Position numbers and translations under genes: made by a program. Shown one piece after another: positions 33,744 to 43,112 of a stretch of DNA of 64,000 nt (the stretch's first letter is position 1; every line of letters starts with the position of its first letter). Below the pieces are notes generated by a model. The model ran no database searches, had not been told where the DNA came from, and saw nothing but the letters and a program-made list of their open reading frames with translations. This DNA comes from Sulfitobacter sp. CW3. GTDB taxonomy: Bacteria; Pseudomonadota; Alphaproteobacteria; Rhodobacterales; Rhodobacteraceae. The stretch is taken from assembly GCF_019392245.1 (NCBI RefSeq), contig NZ_JAHXRL010000007.1:124001-188000 (forward strand). Reading direction: 5' to 3'.

Positions 33744-33914
33744 TTAACCACTTATCCTGCTCTTGAGGTCGGCAGGAATTTTGTTCGTATACACAGAGAT
33801 TCCCTGATAATGTATCAATATTGCCCATATTTTGACACGTTTCCCTTACACCTTGTTAACAGATTTAGCGGGGCGTTGATGCTCTGCATGTTAATATTTG
33901 GTGGGGCTAGGTAA

Positions 33915-34898
33915 ATGAAAATTCTTGCGGTTGATGACGATCCAATCATCCTTGAACTGCTCGCGCATTTCATCGAGACAATGACAGAACACAAGCTGGT
34001 TATGGCCTCAAGTGCTGATGAAGCCATTGAAACGATCAGATCGAATGCGCGTGCGCCTTTCGATTGCTTCTTGCTTGATATCCAAATGCCCGGAACAGAT
34101 GGCATCGCCCTTGCTGGCAAAATCCGCGACATGGATAACTATGTCGATACGCCTATCCTGATGCTTACCGCGATGTCAGAAAAAGATTACATCGATGCAG
34201 CCTTTGCTGCCGGCGCGACGGATTATGTGACCAAACCCTTTGAGATGTTCGAACTCAAGGCGCGGCTGGCGCTTGTTGAGCGTGCTTTTTCTGAACGCGA
34301 AGCGCGCCCGACCAAGATTTTCGCGGCCCAGAAAGTGAACCCCAACCAAGGTCGGGGCACACCGCCAATTGATCTGCATAACCCTGTCGCGATCCACGAC
34401 ATCGAAAACCTGATCGATTTCATGGCGTTCGAAAACTATATCCGCCAGCTTAGCCGGAACGATCTGTTCGGTTCGACCGCCTTTGCCTTTACGATCCGCG
34501 GGATTGCACATTATCACGCCACCATGTCGCCGTTCGAATTCTATTCCGTGCTGACAGATGTTGCTGAAATCATTTCGGACACACTGGGCGACGGCCAGTT
34601 CCTGATGTCCTATGCGGGAAACGGTACATTCGTTTGCATCACCGAAGCCGGCTGGCAGCCCGATATGAAGGCGCTTGGCCTTAGCGTGAACCTGACCCTT
34701 GCCAAGACTGAACTTTTTGACAACCAAGGCGAGCGGATTGAACCGCGGGTTTGCGCAGGTAATGCGATTAGGTTAATGTGGAAGACGAGCGCGACCGTTA
34801 TGGACGCAATTTCCGCAGCACATGCCTCGTCCGAGGAATCCGTTGCTGCTCATGAACATGCACATAAAAACGCATGGCAAATTGGTCTGACTGCATGA
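33915..34898 (+). CDS. Response regulator with degenerate GGDEF-like output domain
   Basis: A 327-residue cytoplasmic protein. The receiver domain spans residues 1-125: acidic cluster DDD at 7-9, phosphoacceptor aspartate 55 in LLDIQMPG, and the conserved lysine in DYVTKPF near 108. After a linker, residues 165-315 look like a degraded GGDEF domain: FAFTIRGIAHYHA fits the metal-binding strand, and LMSYAGNGTFVCI occupies the place of RxGGDEFxxx. The diguanylate cyclase signature is lost, so it probably does not make c-di-GMP. It may bind a partner or nucleotide instead. First gene of a phosphorelay with the overlapping Hpt gene. Confidence 0.8.
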   Translation: MKILAVDDDPIILELLAHFIETMTEHKLVMASSADEAIETIRSNARAPFDCFLLDIQMPGTDGIALAGKIRDMDNYVDTPILMLTAMSEKDYIDAAFAAGATDYVTKPFEMFELKARLALVERAFSEREARPTKIFAAQKVNPNQGRGTPPIDLHNPVAIHDIENLIDFMAFENYIRQLSRNDLFGSTAFAFTIRGIAHYHATMSPFEFYSVLTDVAEIISDTLGDGQFLMSYAGNGTFVCITEAGWQPDMKALGLSVNLTLAKTELFDNQGERIEPRVCAGNAIRLMWKTSATVMDAISAAHASSEESVAAHEHAHKNAWQIGLTA

Positions 34899-35272
34899 TG
34901 CACCAAAAACTCAAACTGCCAGGAATCGACCGGATCAGAAGTCGGTTTCTTGAGATGTTGAAAACCCGACAGGTTTCAATTGCCGAATATGCACTCGTTG
35001 CATGGGAAAGCTATGAACTCGAAGAGGTCAACGGTAGTTTGACGCTGGCGCGGACGTTGCTGCATCAGATCGCTGGCACTGCCGGTTCTCTTGGTTTTGA
35101 GGAACTGGGAAATGAGGCGCGGAGCGTAGAGACCGAGATTGATGACCATCTAAACGGCCCTGATGCCGACCTAGCCATCTGCCCCGGCCCTTTGTTTTTT
35201 CACCTAGATAGCTTTGTGCAACTTTGCCAAACCGTGCTTGATGCACAGCCGGAAACTGTCGATCCGTCTTAA
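34895..35272 (+). CDS. Hpt (histidine phosphotransfer) domain protein
   Basis: A 125-residue all-helical protein. The motif LLHQIAGTAGSLGFEELG carries the phosphorylatable histidine 57 with the glycine spacing typical of Hpt domains. Its ATG overlaps the stop of the receiver/GGDEF-like gene (ATGA), so the two are made together. It is the likely carrier of phosphate between the hybrid kinase encoded convergently at 38905 and the two receiver proteins beside it. It ends 10 bases before the restored end of the frameshifted receiver gene. Confidence 0.85.
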   Translation: MMHQKLKLPGIDRIRSRFLEMLKTRQVSIAEYALVAWESYELEEVNGSLTLARTLLHQIAGTAGSLGFEELGNEARSVETEIDDHLNGPDADLAICPGPLFFHLDSFVQLCQTVLDAQPETVDPS

Positions 35273-35281
35273 CCCGGACCG

Positions 35282-35651
35282 TCAGCCCACCACGGCTCTG
35301 ATCTGATCCCCCAATGTGATGGGAACAAAAAGGCTTGCTGATCACATCAACCGCCCCGATCTGACGCAATTCGTCCATCTCGTTTGGTTGCGCGCGCGCT
35401 GTCATAAAGATCGCAGGGATCTCTGCAAATTCGGGCCGTTCACGCAGCCGTTCCAATGTCTGACGACCCGTCAACCCGGGCATCATCATATCAAGCAGTA
35501 AAACGTCAGGAATATAATCAAGCGCCCGCGCAAGAGCGTCTTCACCACTGTCACATTGGACAACCTCAAAACCGCCCGCCATCTCTAGCGCCAGCTCTAC
35601 GATTTCGCGGATCGACTCGTCATCCTCAACGTGAAGAATTTTTATCACCAT
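35282..35651 (-). pseudogene. Single-domain response regulator broken by a one-base insertion
   Basis: A CheY-like receiver: VEDDES at residues 9-13, phosphoacceptor aspartate 54 in LLLDMMMPG, and the conserved lysine in DVISKPF. Right after KPF the frame leaves the family pattern and runs 245 bases past the true end, antisense to the Hpt gene. The switch is at the A5 run 35327-35331 (T5 on the coding strand). With four bases there, the frame continues as VPITLGDQIRAVVG and stops at 35282-35284, giving a normal 122-residue receiver that no longer overlaps Hpt. Either a real mutation or a homopolymer sequencing error. Confidence 0.85.
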
Positions 35652-35734
35652 TACCCTCCCAAGTAAAAAAACGTTTGTTATCTAGGGTAAAGCACCGCAA
35701 TTTGGCTAGGCTTACAACCCACAGCTTCATTAGA

Positions 35735-38700
35735 CTATGCCCCGTTTTCGGCAAAATTTATAACGCAATCGATGATACGATTCATGTCAGCATGCGATTT
35801 CACCATATGCTCGCTGACGCGCTCATCTTTTGCGCGTACGGCATCAGACGTAAGCACGACGATACGTGCATTCGGTTGTTTCTCTTTTATCTCATCCAGC
35901 AAACCGGACGCGTCCCCGTCTGGGACAGTCCAATCCAGTATGATGACATCCCAAGCTTCGTCCGACAGCAAGCCACGCGTATTTCTGATCCGCGTGACAT
36001 TATGCACATCCGCATAAGCGCTAATTCCCGCGCGGATGACTTCGGCAAAATCTTCGTCATCCTCAAGGTGGAGAACCTTTAGCCGCTTGCCCGGGACAGG
36101 GCGCGGTAACTTCTCAGCCGCGGGGACTTGCCCCTCGGAGAGTTGCGCAATCGGGCAGGTGAACCAAAATATCGTCGGCCCCTCGGGCGTGCTCTCAAAT
36201 CCGATTTCACCGCCGTGCCGCCAGACGATCTCGCGGGTGATGTTCAAACCCAGACCTGTCCCGCCTTTGGCACGTGTATCTGATCCGTCCGCTTGCGAGA
36301 AACGTTGGAAAATACGCCCTTTGAACGATTCAGGTACGCCTGGCCCGATGTTTTGAACATAGACGACGGCGACATCGTCCCGCTTTTCGACGGTCACAGT
36401 CACATCTGTATCTTCATACGAATACTTGCACGCATTCGAAATCAAGTTGGCCATAACCTGCATCATACGCCCGGAATCCGCGGCGATGTGCAGCTCGTCT
36501 TTGGGCAAAACGAGCTCGAGCTTTGTCTTATGCGTGACAGCGAACGGCATCATTTCGCTTTGCGCAGATTGCACCAGCGCGCAAAGATCGACATCCACCA
36601 TGCTAAAGCTGATCTCGCCCGAAGAAATCTTTTCGAGGTCCAGAATATCGTTCACGATATCCGTCAGCCGGTCGGAATTGGATTGTGCAATCTGCACCAA
36701 TCGCAAGGCAGATGGGGGCAGCTTGTCGCGTGCTGCCAGTTCAATCAGGCCCAACGCCCCCTTGATAGATGTAAGCGGCGTGCGCAATTCATGGCTGACC
36801 GTTGAAACAAATTCGCTCTTGATCTGCTCCATCTTCTTTTTGTCGGTAATATCGACGACCTGCGCGATATAAACATAGGACCCTATGTTCTTGTCGTAAT
36901 TCCACGTGATGTTGAACAAGCCCCAACGGTGCCCGCCGCTCTTGTGGCGGATCCTGAACTCCTCGCGATAAACATCTTGGTTACCCGCGCGCACCGTACT
37001 CAATACCGCTGCGATCATCCGGTCCATGTCGTCTTTGGGGATGATCCTGTCCAAATTGAAATCCTTGAGCATTTCAATATCGGAATAGCCTGTCAGCTCG
37101 GTCAATGCGGGGTTCACACCGATGAAATACCCACCACTGTTAAGCGTTGCCATCCCCACCGGAGCTGCCTCAAGCACGACGCGGAAACGCTTTTCGCTTG
37201 CTTCAAGGGCATTGCGGGAATGTCGCAGTTCGGTCACGTCGGTCTGCGTGCCGACCATACGCAAAGCATTGCCATCGTCATCGCGCTGCACAACAACGGC
37301 ATCGGACCGCATCCAGCGCCAGTTGGTGCCAAACGCCACCCGGTATTCCGCGATAGAACGGACCGTTTCACCCCTGATGCACCGACGGTCGGCTTCTAAT
37401 AGCATCGTCATATCTTCTGGGTGGATCCGCTCCATAAAGATGTCTTGGGGGTTTTCGACATCTTGCTTGATATCCATGATGTCGCGCCATGTGTGCGAGA
37501 CGACAGATCTGCCGGTCTTAAGATCAATCTCGAACACACCAATTTGCGAACCGGACAACGCCGCATCAAAGCGCTGTTTGGTGATCACCAGTTCATTCGC
37601 AATTTCGACATCTGTCGTCACATCACGCAAAATCACGGTCGTGCGACGCTTGCCAGAGGACGTAACCCACCCGTTTGTATGCAAATCAATGAACAATTCG
37701 CGCCCGGTCATCGTGTGACCTAACCCATTATAGTTTGGCCGCGATTCATCTTCGGAAAGCTCCGTAACGAAATCCGAAAAAGACAACCCATGCAGCCCGT
37801 CCCGCTTGCCATCAAAACAACTGGTCGCCGCATGGTTGGCAAATACGATCTTGCGATCTGAGTCCAAAATCATCACGGCGACGACCGTATTCTCGACCAA
37901 AGACCGGTTTTCTTCTTCCCGTGCACTGATCTTTTTCTTCCGTAACGTCGCGATCTCGCGCAGGCTTTCGTTGCGCATTCGCAGGGCACGCATTGCGAAT
38001 GCCAACATCAAAGAAAGCAGCAGCCCGCCGACCAGAACCAAAAATGGCGTGCGTGTGGTAAAGGTTTCGTTGAAAAGTTCCGTGCTGTGATAGTGGAGTG
38101 TCCACTGCCGGCCGAACATTTCCACGGTATAATCCGCACTATAAAGCGTATCCGTATATTCGTGTTCATGGCTGCTATAGATCAAAGCATCGTTGTGAGC
38201 TGCGATCCCATCATAAACTTCGAAGTCAAACAGCCTCCCCTCCTCGGGGTTCAATCCTTCCAGCAGATTACGACCGACAAAAGGCGCGTATACCCAACCC
38301 TTCAGGTCATCCCCCTCAAAGTACGGCTGCAGCAAAAGGAAGCCAGGCTGTGCTGTGTCATCCTGCACCAACAAAGTACGCGGAGTGAGCTGCGGCAATC
38401 CTGTTTCCCGCGCACGGTCTGCAGTTTCGCGGCGACCTCGCTCAAAGCTGATATCAAGGCCAACCGCCGCGGCGTTAATGTCCATTGGCGCGATATACTT
38501 GATAATGTATTTTATATCGCTTTCGGTTTCAGGATGCACAGTGAAACTCTGAATGCCCGCTTCACGCATACCCGCTACAAATTCCGGCACCTCATCCGCA
38601 GGAACAGGCTCGATAAAGCCAATTCCGTTTATACCGGGCAAGCTCTCTTTCACATTCAAGCTGCTCGCAAACATTTCGAAATCATCAGCCTCAGTATTTT

Positions 38701-38905
38701 CTGACGCGCGCATCATGCCCGCAGCGCCGTTGAGACTTTGTAAATAGACATCCAAACGGGTTTTAAGCTTCTGAAGAGCTACGTCGGTAATCCGCTGGAA
38801 CTCTGCATTGGCCGCGGCTTTGCTCATCCGCGAACTCTCCGCGAACACCCCGAAGGTCACCAATACACACAAGATCACCAGAATTATATCAAGACGTTTG
38901 AACAA
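35735..38905 (-). CDS. Hybrid sensor histidine kinase (CHASE, three PAS, HisKA, HATPase, receiver)
   Basis: A 1056-residue inner-membrane sensor. Membrane segments at about 7-22 and 286-306 flank a periplasmic CHASE-type domain. Three PAS domains follow at roughly 330-430, 445-560 and 570-690. The phosphorylated histidine is 705 in STVSHELRTP. The ATPase domain has the N box NLISNACKY near 820 and the G box GGTGLGL at 881-887. The C-terminal receiver has DD at 949-950, phosphoacceptor aspartate 991 and a lysine near 1036. It has no Hpt domain of its own; the separate Hpt protein nearby fills that gap. CHASE domains sense small extracellular ligands; the ligand is unknown. Confidence 0.92.
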   Translation of the reverse strand: MFKRLDIILVILCVLVTFGVFAESSRMSKAAANAEFQRITDVALQKLKTRLDVYLQSLNGAAGMMRASENTEADDFEMFASSLNVKESLPGINGIGFIEPVPADEVPEFVAGMREAGIQSFTVHPETESDIKYIIKYIAPMDINAAAVGLDISFERGRRETADRARETGLPQLTPRTLLVQDDTAQPGFLLLQPYFEGDDLKGWVYAPFVGRNLLEGLNPEEGRLFDFEVYDGIAAHNDALIYSSHEHEYTDTLYSADYTVEMFGRQWTLHYHSTELFNETFTTRTPFLVLVGGLLLSLMLAFAMRALRMRNESLREIATLRKKKISAREEENRSLVENTVVAVMILDSDRKIVFANHAATSCFDGKRDGLHGLSFSDFVTELSEDESRPNYNGLGHTMTGRELFIDLHTNGWVTSSGKRRTTVILRDVTTDVEIANELVITKQRFDAALSGSQIGVFEIDLKTGRSVVSHTWRDIMDIKQDVENPQDIFMERIHPEDMTMLLEADRRCIRGETVRSIAEYRVAFGTNWRWMRSDAVVVQRDDDGNALRMVGTQTDVTELRHSRNALEASEKRFRVVLEAAPVGMATLNSGGYFIGVNPALTELTGYSDIEMLKDFNLDRIIPKDDMDRMIAAVLSTVRAGNQDVYREEFRIRHKSGGHRWGLFNITWNYDKNIGSYVYIAQVVDITDKKKMEQIKSEFVSTVSHELRTPLTSIKGALGLIELAARDKLPPSALRLVQIAQSNSDRLTDIVNDILDLEKISSGEISFSMVDVDLCALVQSAQSEMMPFAVTHKTKLELVLPKDELHIAADSGRMMQVMANLISNACKYSYEDTDVTVTVEKRDDVAVVYVQNIGPGVPESFKGRIFQRFSQADGSDTRAKGGTGLGLNITREIVWRHGGEIGFESTPEGPTIFWFTCPIAQLSEGQVPAAEKLPRPVPGKRLKVLHLEDDEDFAEVIRAGISAYADVHNVTRIRNTRGLLSDEAWDVIILDWTVPDGDASGLLDEIKEKQPNARIVVLTSDAVRAKDERVSEHMVKSHADMNRIIDCVINFAENGA

Positions 38906-39087
38906 CCACTAAACCCATTTAAACTTGTGCCGGGCACCTAGCGCTTTCGCATCGTTGGTGCAGCAAGGGAGACCTTATTCATTTATAGGTTGTGCTAAAC
39001 TCTCAAACAACCCAAAAGCCCGCGAACCGTCAGATATTGTTGCAGATGATGAAACAATGAGAGCGATTGAAGCATCCCATATGCTTG

Positions 39088-40356
39088 CTAAGCCTTGGGG
39101 TACACCAATATCGCCCGAAAATCGTTTACATTTGTGAGGGTTGGGCCGGTAATGATCTGACCGTCCACCCGTTTGAAAAACCCGTGCGCATCGTTAGCTG
39201 CCAATGCTTTAGCCGGGTCAATTGCTTCGGCTTTAGCAGTGGTCAGGGTGTTGGGTCCGATGCATGCGCCGGCAACTTCGTCCGCACCGTCCACGCCATC
39301 CGTATCACAGGCCAGCGCCCAAAGATTCGGCGCGCCGTCCAACGCCAGGGCCAATGCCAGGCAGTATTCCGCATTTGGGCCACCGATACCGTCCCCGCGC
39401 CGTGTCACAGTCAATTCGCCGCCCGACAACATCACAACAGGCGGATCGCCCGCGTTCAGCTTGGCTTGTGTGGCTAGGGCAAGTTTTGCGTGCTCTTGTG
39501 CGACATCACGCGCCTCGCCTTCCAGGTCATTACCTAACCGGATAACATCCAAACTCACCGACCGGGCGTGCTGTTCTGCAGCATCCAGTGATTGCTTGGG
39601 GGCCGCATATATCTGGTTGGTCACGCGCGATAAACGCTGGTCGCCCGGCGCAATCACTTGCGACCCTTGGGCAAGCGCTGCGTTGACCGACGGCGGCACC
39701 GAAATCTTCCACTTGTCCAATATCGCCTGCACATCCGTGACCGTGCTTGCATCACCGACCGTGGGGCCCGATCCGATCATCGCCATATCATCACCTGGCA
39801 CGTCCGAAATCATCAGGGCCAACATCTGCGCAGGATAGGTCGCCGCAGCCAGTTGCCCGCCTTTGACACGGGAAAGATGCTTGCGCACCACGTTCATCTT
39901 CTGGATCGGCGCACCGGACGACAGCAACTCTTGGTTAACGGATTGTTTCTCGGAGAGGGTTATTTCACCCAAAGGGGCCACCAGCAAAGCAGATGCCCCG
40001 CCTGAGATCAACGCCAGCACTAAATCGTCCTCGCTCAACCCCTCAACCAAGGCAATCATACGTTGTGTGGCAGTAACCCCGGCCTGATCCGGAACAGGGT
40101 GCGCCGCCTCGACGATCTCGATCCCCTGACAGGGCCGCGCGTACCCATAGCGGGTGATCACCAGCCCCTCGCAAGGGCCCCATTCGGCCTCGACCGCCTC
40201 GGCCATGCGTGCGCTGGCCTTGCCGGCACCGATCACCACGACCCGACCCGCAGGCCGCGCCGGCAGGAACCGCGCCAAACTTTGCATCGGGTCCGCAACT
40301 TCGACAGCGACATCAAACAAATTGCGCAGCAGCGTTTCAGGATCGATGGATGCCAT
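39088..40356 (-). CDS. Glycerate 2-kinase (GckA/MOFRL family)
   Basis: Phosphorylates D-glycerate to 2-phosphoglycerate, linking glycolate, hydroxypyruvate or serine-cycle carbon to glycolysis; 422 residues, the usual length. The N-terminal domain has VVIGAGKASARMAEAVE near residue 36 and ALISGGASALLVAP near 115. The C-terminal MOFRL domain has MLSGGELTVTRRGDGIGGPN near 308 and CDTDGVDG near 358. Some homologues are annotated as hydroxypyruvate reductase TtuD, an older misassignment for this fold. It follows gamma-glutamyltransferase by 15 bases. Confidence 0.92.
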   Translation of the reverse strand: MASIDPETLLRNLFDVAVEVADPMQSLARFLPARPAGRVVVIGAGKASARMAEAVEAEWGPCEGLVITRYGYARPCQGIEIVEAAHPVPDQAGVTATQRMIALVEGLSEDDLVLALISGGASALLVAPLGEITLSEKQSVNQELLSSGAPIQKMNVVRKHLSRVKGGQLAAATYPAQMLALMISDVPGDDMAMIGSGPTVGDASTVTDVQAILDKWKISVPPSVNAALAQGSQVIAPGDQRLSRVTNQIYAAPKQSLDAAEQHARSVSLDVIRLGNDLEGEARDVAQEHAKLALATQAKLNAGDPPVVMLSGGELTVTRRGDGIGGPNAEYCLALALALDGAPNLWALACDTDGVDGADEVAGACIGPNTLTTAKAEAIDPAKALAANDAHGFFKRVDGQIITGPTLTNVNDFRAILVYPKA

Positions 40357-40371
40357 AGTTATCTACCCTGC

Positions 40372-41937
40372 CTAAAACCCGACCGCACAGCCGTCTTTGC
40401 GGTGATCCGATCCGGCCACATATCCATCACCTTGCCGCGCAATCAGCTGTGCGCCGCCAAAGCCAAACGCATTATCAGGCGCTTCGCGGGTGATCTTGTG
40501 GCCTATATTTTCCAGCGCTGCGACGGTTTCGTCCGGCATGGTACTTTCCACGGCCACCTCAACCCCCGACACAAAACGCCAGCGCGGCGCATCACTGGCG
40601 GCTTGCGGCGATTGCCCGTGCACCATCATCCGGGTCACCATTTGCACATGGCCCTGCGCCTGCATCGGTCCGCCCATGACGCCAAAGCTCATCAAGGGGG
40701 CACCATCTTGCATGACAAAGCCCGGAATAATCGTCTGGAACGGGCGCTTGCTTGGGCCGATCTGGTTCGCGTGACCCGGGGTTTCTACAAACCCCGCGCC
40801 ACGGTTTTGCAGGCTGATCCCTGTATCAGGCACAACAACCCCTGATCCGAAACCCATATAGTTCGACTGGATCAACGACACCATTTTGCCCGACGCATCC
40901 GCCGCTGTGATATAAACCGTGCCGCCATGTTTCGGCGCGCCTTCAACAGCGATTTTCGCCTTTTCGGGGTCGATTTCTGCCGCCCGCCGCGCCAAATACG
41001 CCGGGTTCAGCATCTCGCTTGGCGTGACGTCCATATGGGCTGGATCCGCGACAAACGCCTCTGCGTCAGCGAGGCCCAGCTTGATCGCTTCGATCTGCAA
41101 ATGCAGTGCTTGCGGGCTGTCAGGGGCGTGGCTGGCAAGATCAAAGTGACCCAGAATACCAAGCGCGCTTAGCGCGGCGATGCCTTGCCCATTTGGCGGA
41201 ATTTCATGCAGGGCCACGGCCGCATAATCCTGACTTAGGGTGCCGCACCAATCGGGACTGTGGTCGGCCAAATCCGACATTGACAAGGCTGACCCATGGC
41301 GCGCCGCATCTGCCACGATCTGTTCAGCCAGCACACCAGTATAGAAAGCGGTGCCTTTGGTTTCGGCAATCAACCTGAGTGATTTCGCCTGCGCAGGGTT
41401 GCGAAAAACCTCGCCTGCTTTGGGCGCGCGGCCATTTGGCAAAAAGCAATCGGCGAAACCCGGTTGCTGGCCCAAAGTCTTGCCGGCAATTTCCCAAAGC
41501 CGCGCGATAATCGGCGACACAGGGAACCCGTTTTCGGCATAATCGATTGCGGGGCCGAACAGTGTCTCGAATGGCAACGCGCCAAACCGGTCCGACAGCG
41601 CGACCCAGCCCGATACCGCCCCCGGAACCGTAACGCTGCCCCAGCCACGTTCTGTGACTTCGGTCGCGGTCAATCCTGCTGGCGATCTGCCCGATGCGTT
41701 TAACCCATGCAACGCGTCACCGTCCCACAAAATAGCGAATGCATCACTACCAAGGCCGTTGCCAGACGGTTCAACAACCGTCAGCGTAATCGCCGCTGCA
41801 AGGGCTGCATCAATGGCGTTTCCGCCTTTGTACAACATCGAAAGTCCGGCTTGCGCAGCCAGAGGTTGCGAGGTTGCGACCACATTACGGGCCAGCAAAG
41901 GACCGCGACGAATATCATAGGGTGTATCAAATTTCAT
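40372..41937 (-). CDS. ggt: Gamma-glutamyltransferase family protein
   Basis: An Ntn-hydrolase precursor of 521 residues that would cut itself into two chains and then hydrolyse or transfer gamma-glutamyl groups. The processing threonine is expected in KHGGTVYITAAD near residue 340, followed by FGSGVVVPDTG. The early segment AQAGLSMLYKGGNAIDAALA is a family hallmark. No signal peptide is visible, unlike the periplasmic glutathione enzyme, so this belongs to the cytoplasmic YwrD-like branch. An AT-rich palindrome lies 40 bases upstream. Confidence 0.88.
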   Translation of the reverse strand: MKFDTPYDIRRGPLLARNVVATSQPLAAQAGLSMLYKGGNAIDAALAAAITLTVVEPSGNGLGSDAFAILWDGDALHGLNASGRSPAGLTATEVTERGWGSVTVPGAVSGWVALSDRFGALPFETLFGPAIDYAENGFPVSPIIARLWEIAGKTLGQQPGFADCFLPNGRAPKAGEVFRNPAQAKSLRLIAETKGTAFYTGVLAEQIVADAARHGSALSMSDLADHSPDWCGTLSQDYAAVALHEIPPNGQGIAALSALGILGHFDLASHAPDSPQALHLQIEAIKLGLADAEAFVADPAHMDVTPSEMLNPAYLARRAAEIDPEKAKIAVEGAPKHGGTVYITAADASGKMVSLIQSNYMGFGSGVVVPDTGISLQNRGAGFVETPGHANQIGPSKRPFQTIIPGFVMQDGAPLMSFGVMGGPMQAQGHVQMVTRMMVHGQSPQAASDAPRWRFVSGVEVAVESTMPDETVAALENIGHKITREAPDNAFGFGGAQLIARQGDGYVAGSDHRKDGCAVGF

Positions 41938-41977
41938 GCGGCATCCTGCGACCGGAATTAAGCCGGACGCAAGCAGA

Positions 41978-42001
41978 TAAATTGCATCTTATGGCAATTT
42001 A
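41978..42001. promoter_or_regulatory. AT-rich perfect inverted repeat upstream of ggt
   Basis: TAAATTGC and GCAATTTA, perfect 8-base arms with an 8-base spacer, lie 40 bases before the ggt start and 28 bases after the nitronate monooxygenase stop. Low GC and no T-run argue for an operator over a terminator. Confidence 0.5.
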
Positions 42002-42029
42002 CAAACAGGGCAGTGCGCCCACAGCCAAC

Positions 42030-43007
42030 TTAGGCAGTCTGATCAAACAGACGTTTGCGTGCTGCCGCATATTCGACCGCAAGACGCTCAACCAACTCGG
42101 CTGCAGGCATCACCGATTTCACCGCGCCAATGCCCTGGCCCGCGCCCCAAATCTCTTTCCAGGTTTTGGGTTTTTCACGGTCCGTACCGAAATTCATATT
42201 CGACGGGTCTGACCGCTCTAGGTTATTGGGGTCCATGCCTTGCGCCTCGATCGACGGCTTTAGGTAGTTGCCCCAGACACCGGTAAACAGATCGGAATAG
42301 ACGATATCCGATGCGCCCGAATCCGCGATCATCTGCTTGTAACGCTCATCCGCATTGGCTTCCTTGGTCGCGATAAACGCCGACCCGGCATAGCCGCCAT
42401 CAGCCCCCATAGCCTGTGCCGCCAGCAAACTTGCACCGCTTGCGATCGCACCCGACAAGAACAACGGCCCATCAAACCATTCGCGAATTTCCTGAATCAA
42501 CGCCAACGGGGATAGCGCACCAGCATGCCCCCCTGCCCCGGCGGCCACAGCGATCAGGCCATCAGCCCCTTTTTCAATCGCCTTATGCGCAAACCGGTTG
42601 TTGATCACATCGTGCAACACCACGCCACCCGCGCCATGCGCTGCATCGTTCAGCCAGTTTTGCGCACCCAGCGACGTGATCCACAAAGGCACCTCGTGCT
42701 TCACGCAAATCTCGACGTCCCGTTCCAGCCGTGCGTTCGATTTATGCACAATCTGGTTCACCGCATAGGGCGCTGCCGGATTGTCGGGGTTCGCTTGGTT
42801 GTGGCGGTCCAGCTCTTCTTTGATGCGGGTCAGCCAACGATCCAGCTCGATCGGTTCGCCTTCGGCCTCGCGGGCATTCAGCGCGGGGAAACTGCCAACG
42901 ATCCCGGCCTTACACTGCGCAATAACCAGATCAGGATTCGAGATGATAAACAAAGGGCTGCCAATCAGCGGAATGCGCAAATTGTCAAAAAGGGCTGGTA
43001 GCGTCAT
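42030..43007 (-). CDS. Nitronate monooxygenase (NPD family flavoprotein)
   Basis: An FMN TIM-barrel enzyme of 325 residues from ATG 43007, which has GGAGG upstream; the frame extends 22 codons further without a better start. It begins LRIPLIGSPLFIISNPDLV, typical of the family. The flavin-phosphate segments are GLIAVAAGAGGHAG near residue 170, ending in the catalytic-region histidine, and GADGGYAGSAFIATKEANA near 212. The family oxidises alkyl nitronates such as propionate-3-nitronate. In this block it may instead act on an acyl-CoA derivative. Confidence 0.88.
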   Translation of the reverse strand: MTLPALFDNLRIPLIGSPLFIISNPDLVIAQCKAGIVGSFPALNAREAEGEPIELDRWLTRIKEELDRHNQANPDNPAAPYAVNQIVHKSNARLERDVEICVKHEVPLWITSLGAQNWLNDAAHGAGGVVLHDVINNRFAHKAIEKGADGLIAVAAGAGGHAGALSPLALIQEIREWFDGPLFLSGAIASGASLLAAQAMGADGGYAGSAFIATKEANADERYKQMIADSGASDIVYSDLFTGVWGNYLKPSIEAQGMDPNNLERSDPSNMNFGTDREKPKTWKEIWGAGQGIGAVKSVMPAAELVERLAVEYAAARKRLFDQTA

Positions 43008-43112
43008 GGGTTCCTCCGGGAAGCGTTCTTTTGCCTGCAACTTGTCAGGATGCTGAAGATTTGGGAATGACAAACGTTGCGTCCGTTATTCCCTAGTGCA
43101 TTATTTGGGGCC

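Noticed and set aside
35028..35281. C-terminal extension of the receiver gene antisense to the Hpt gene
   Set aside because: Explained by the one-base frameshift at 35327-35331; the other frame gives the family ending and a stop at 35282.
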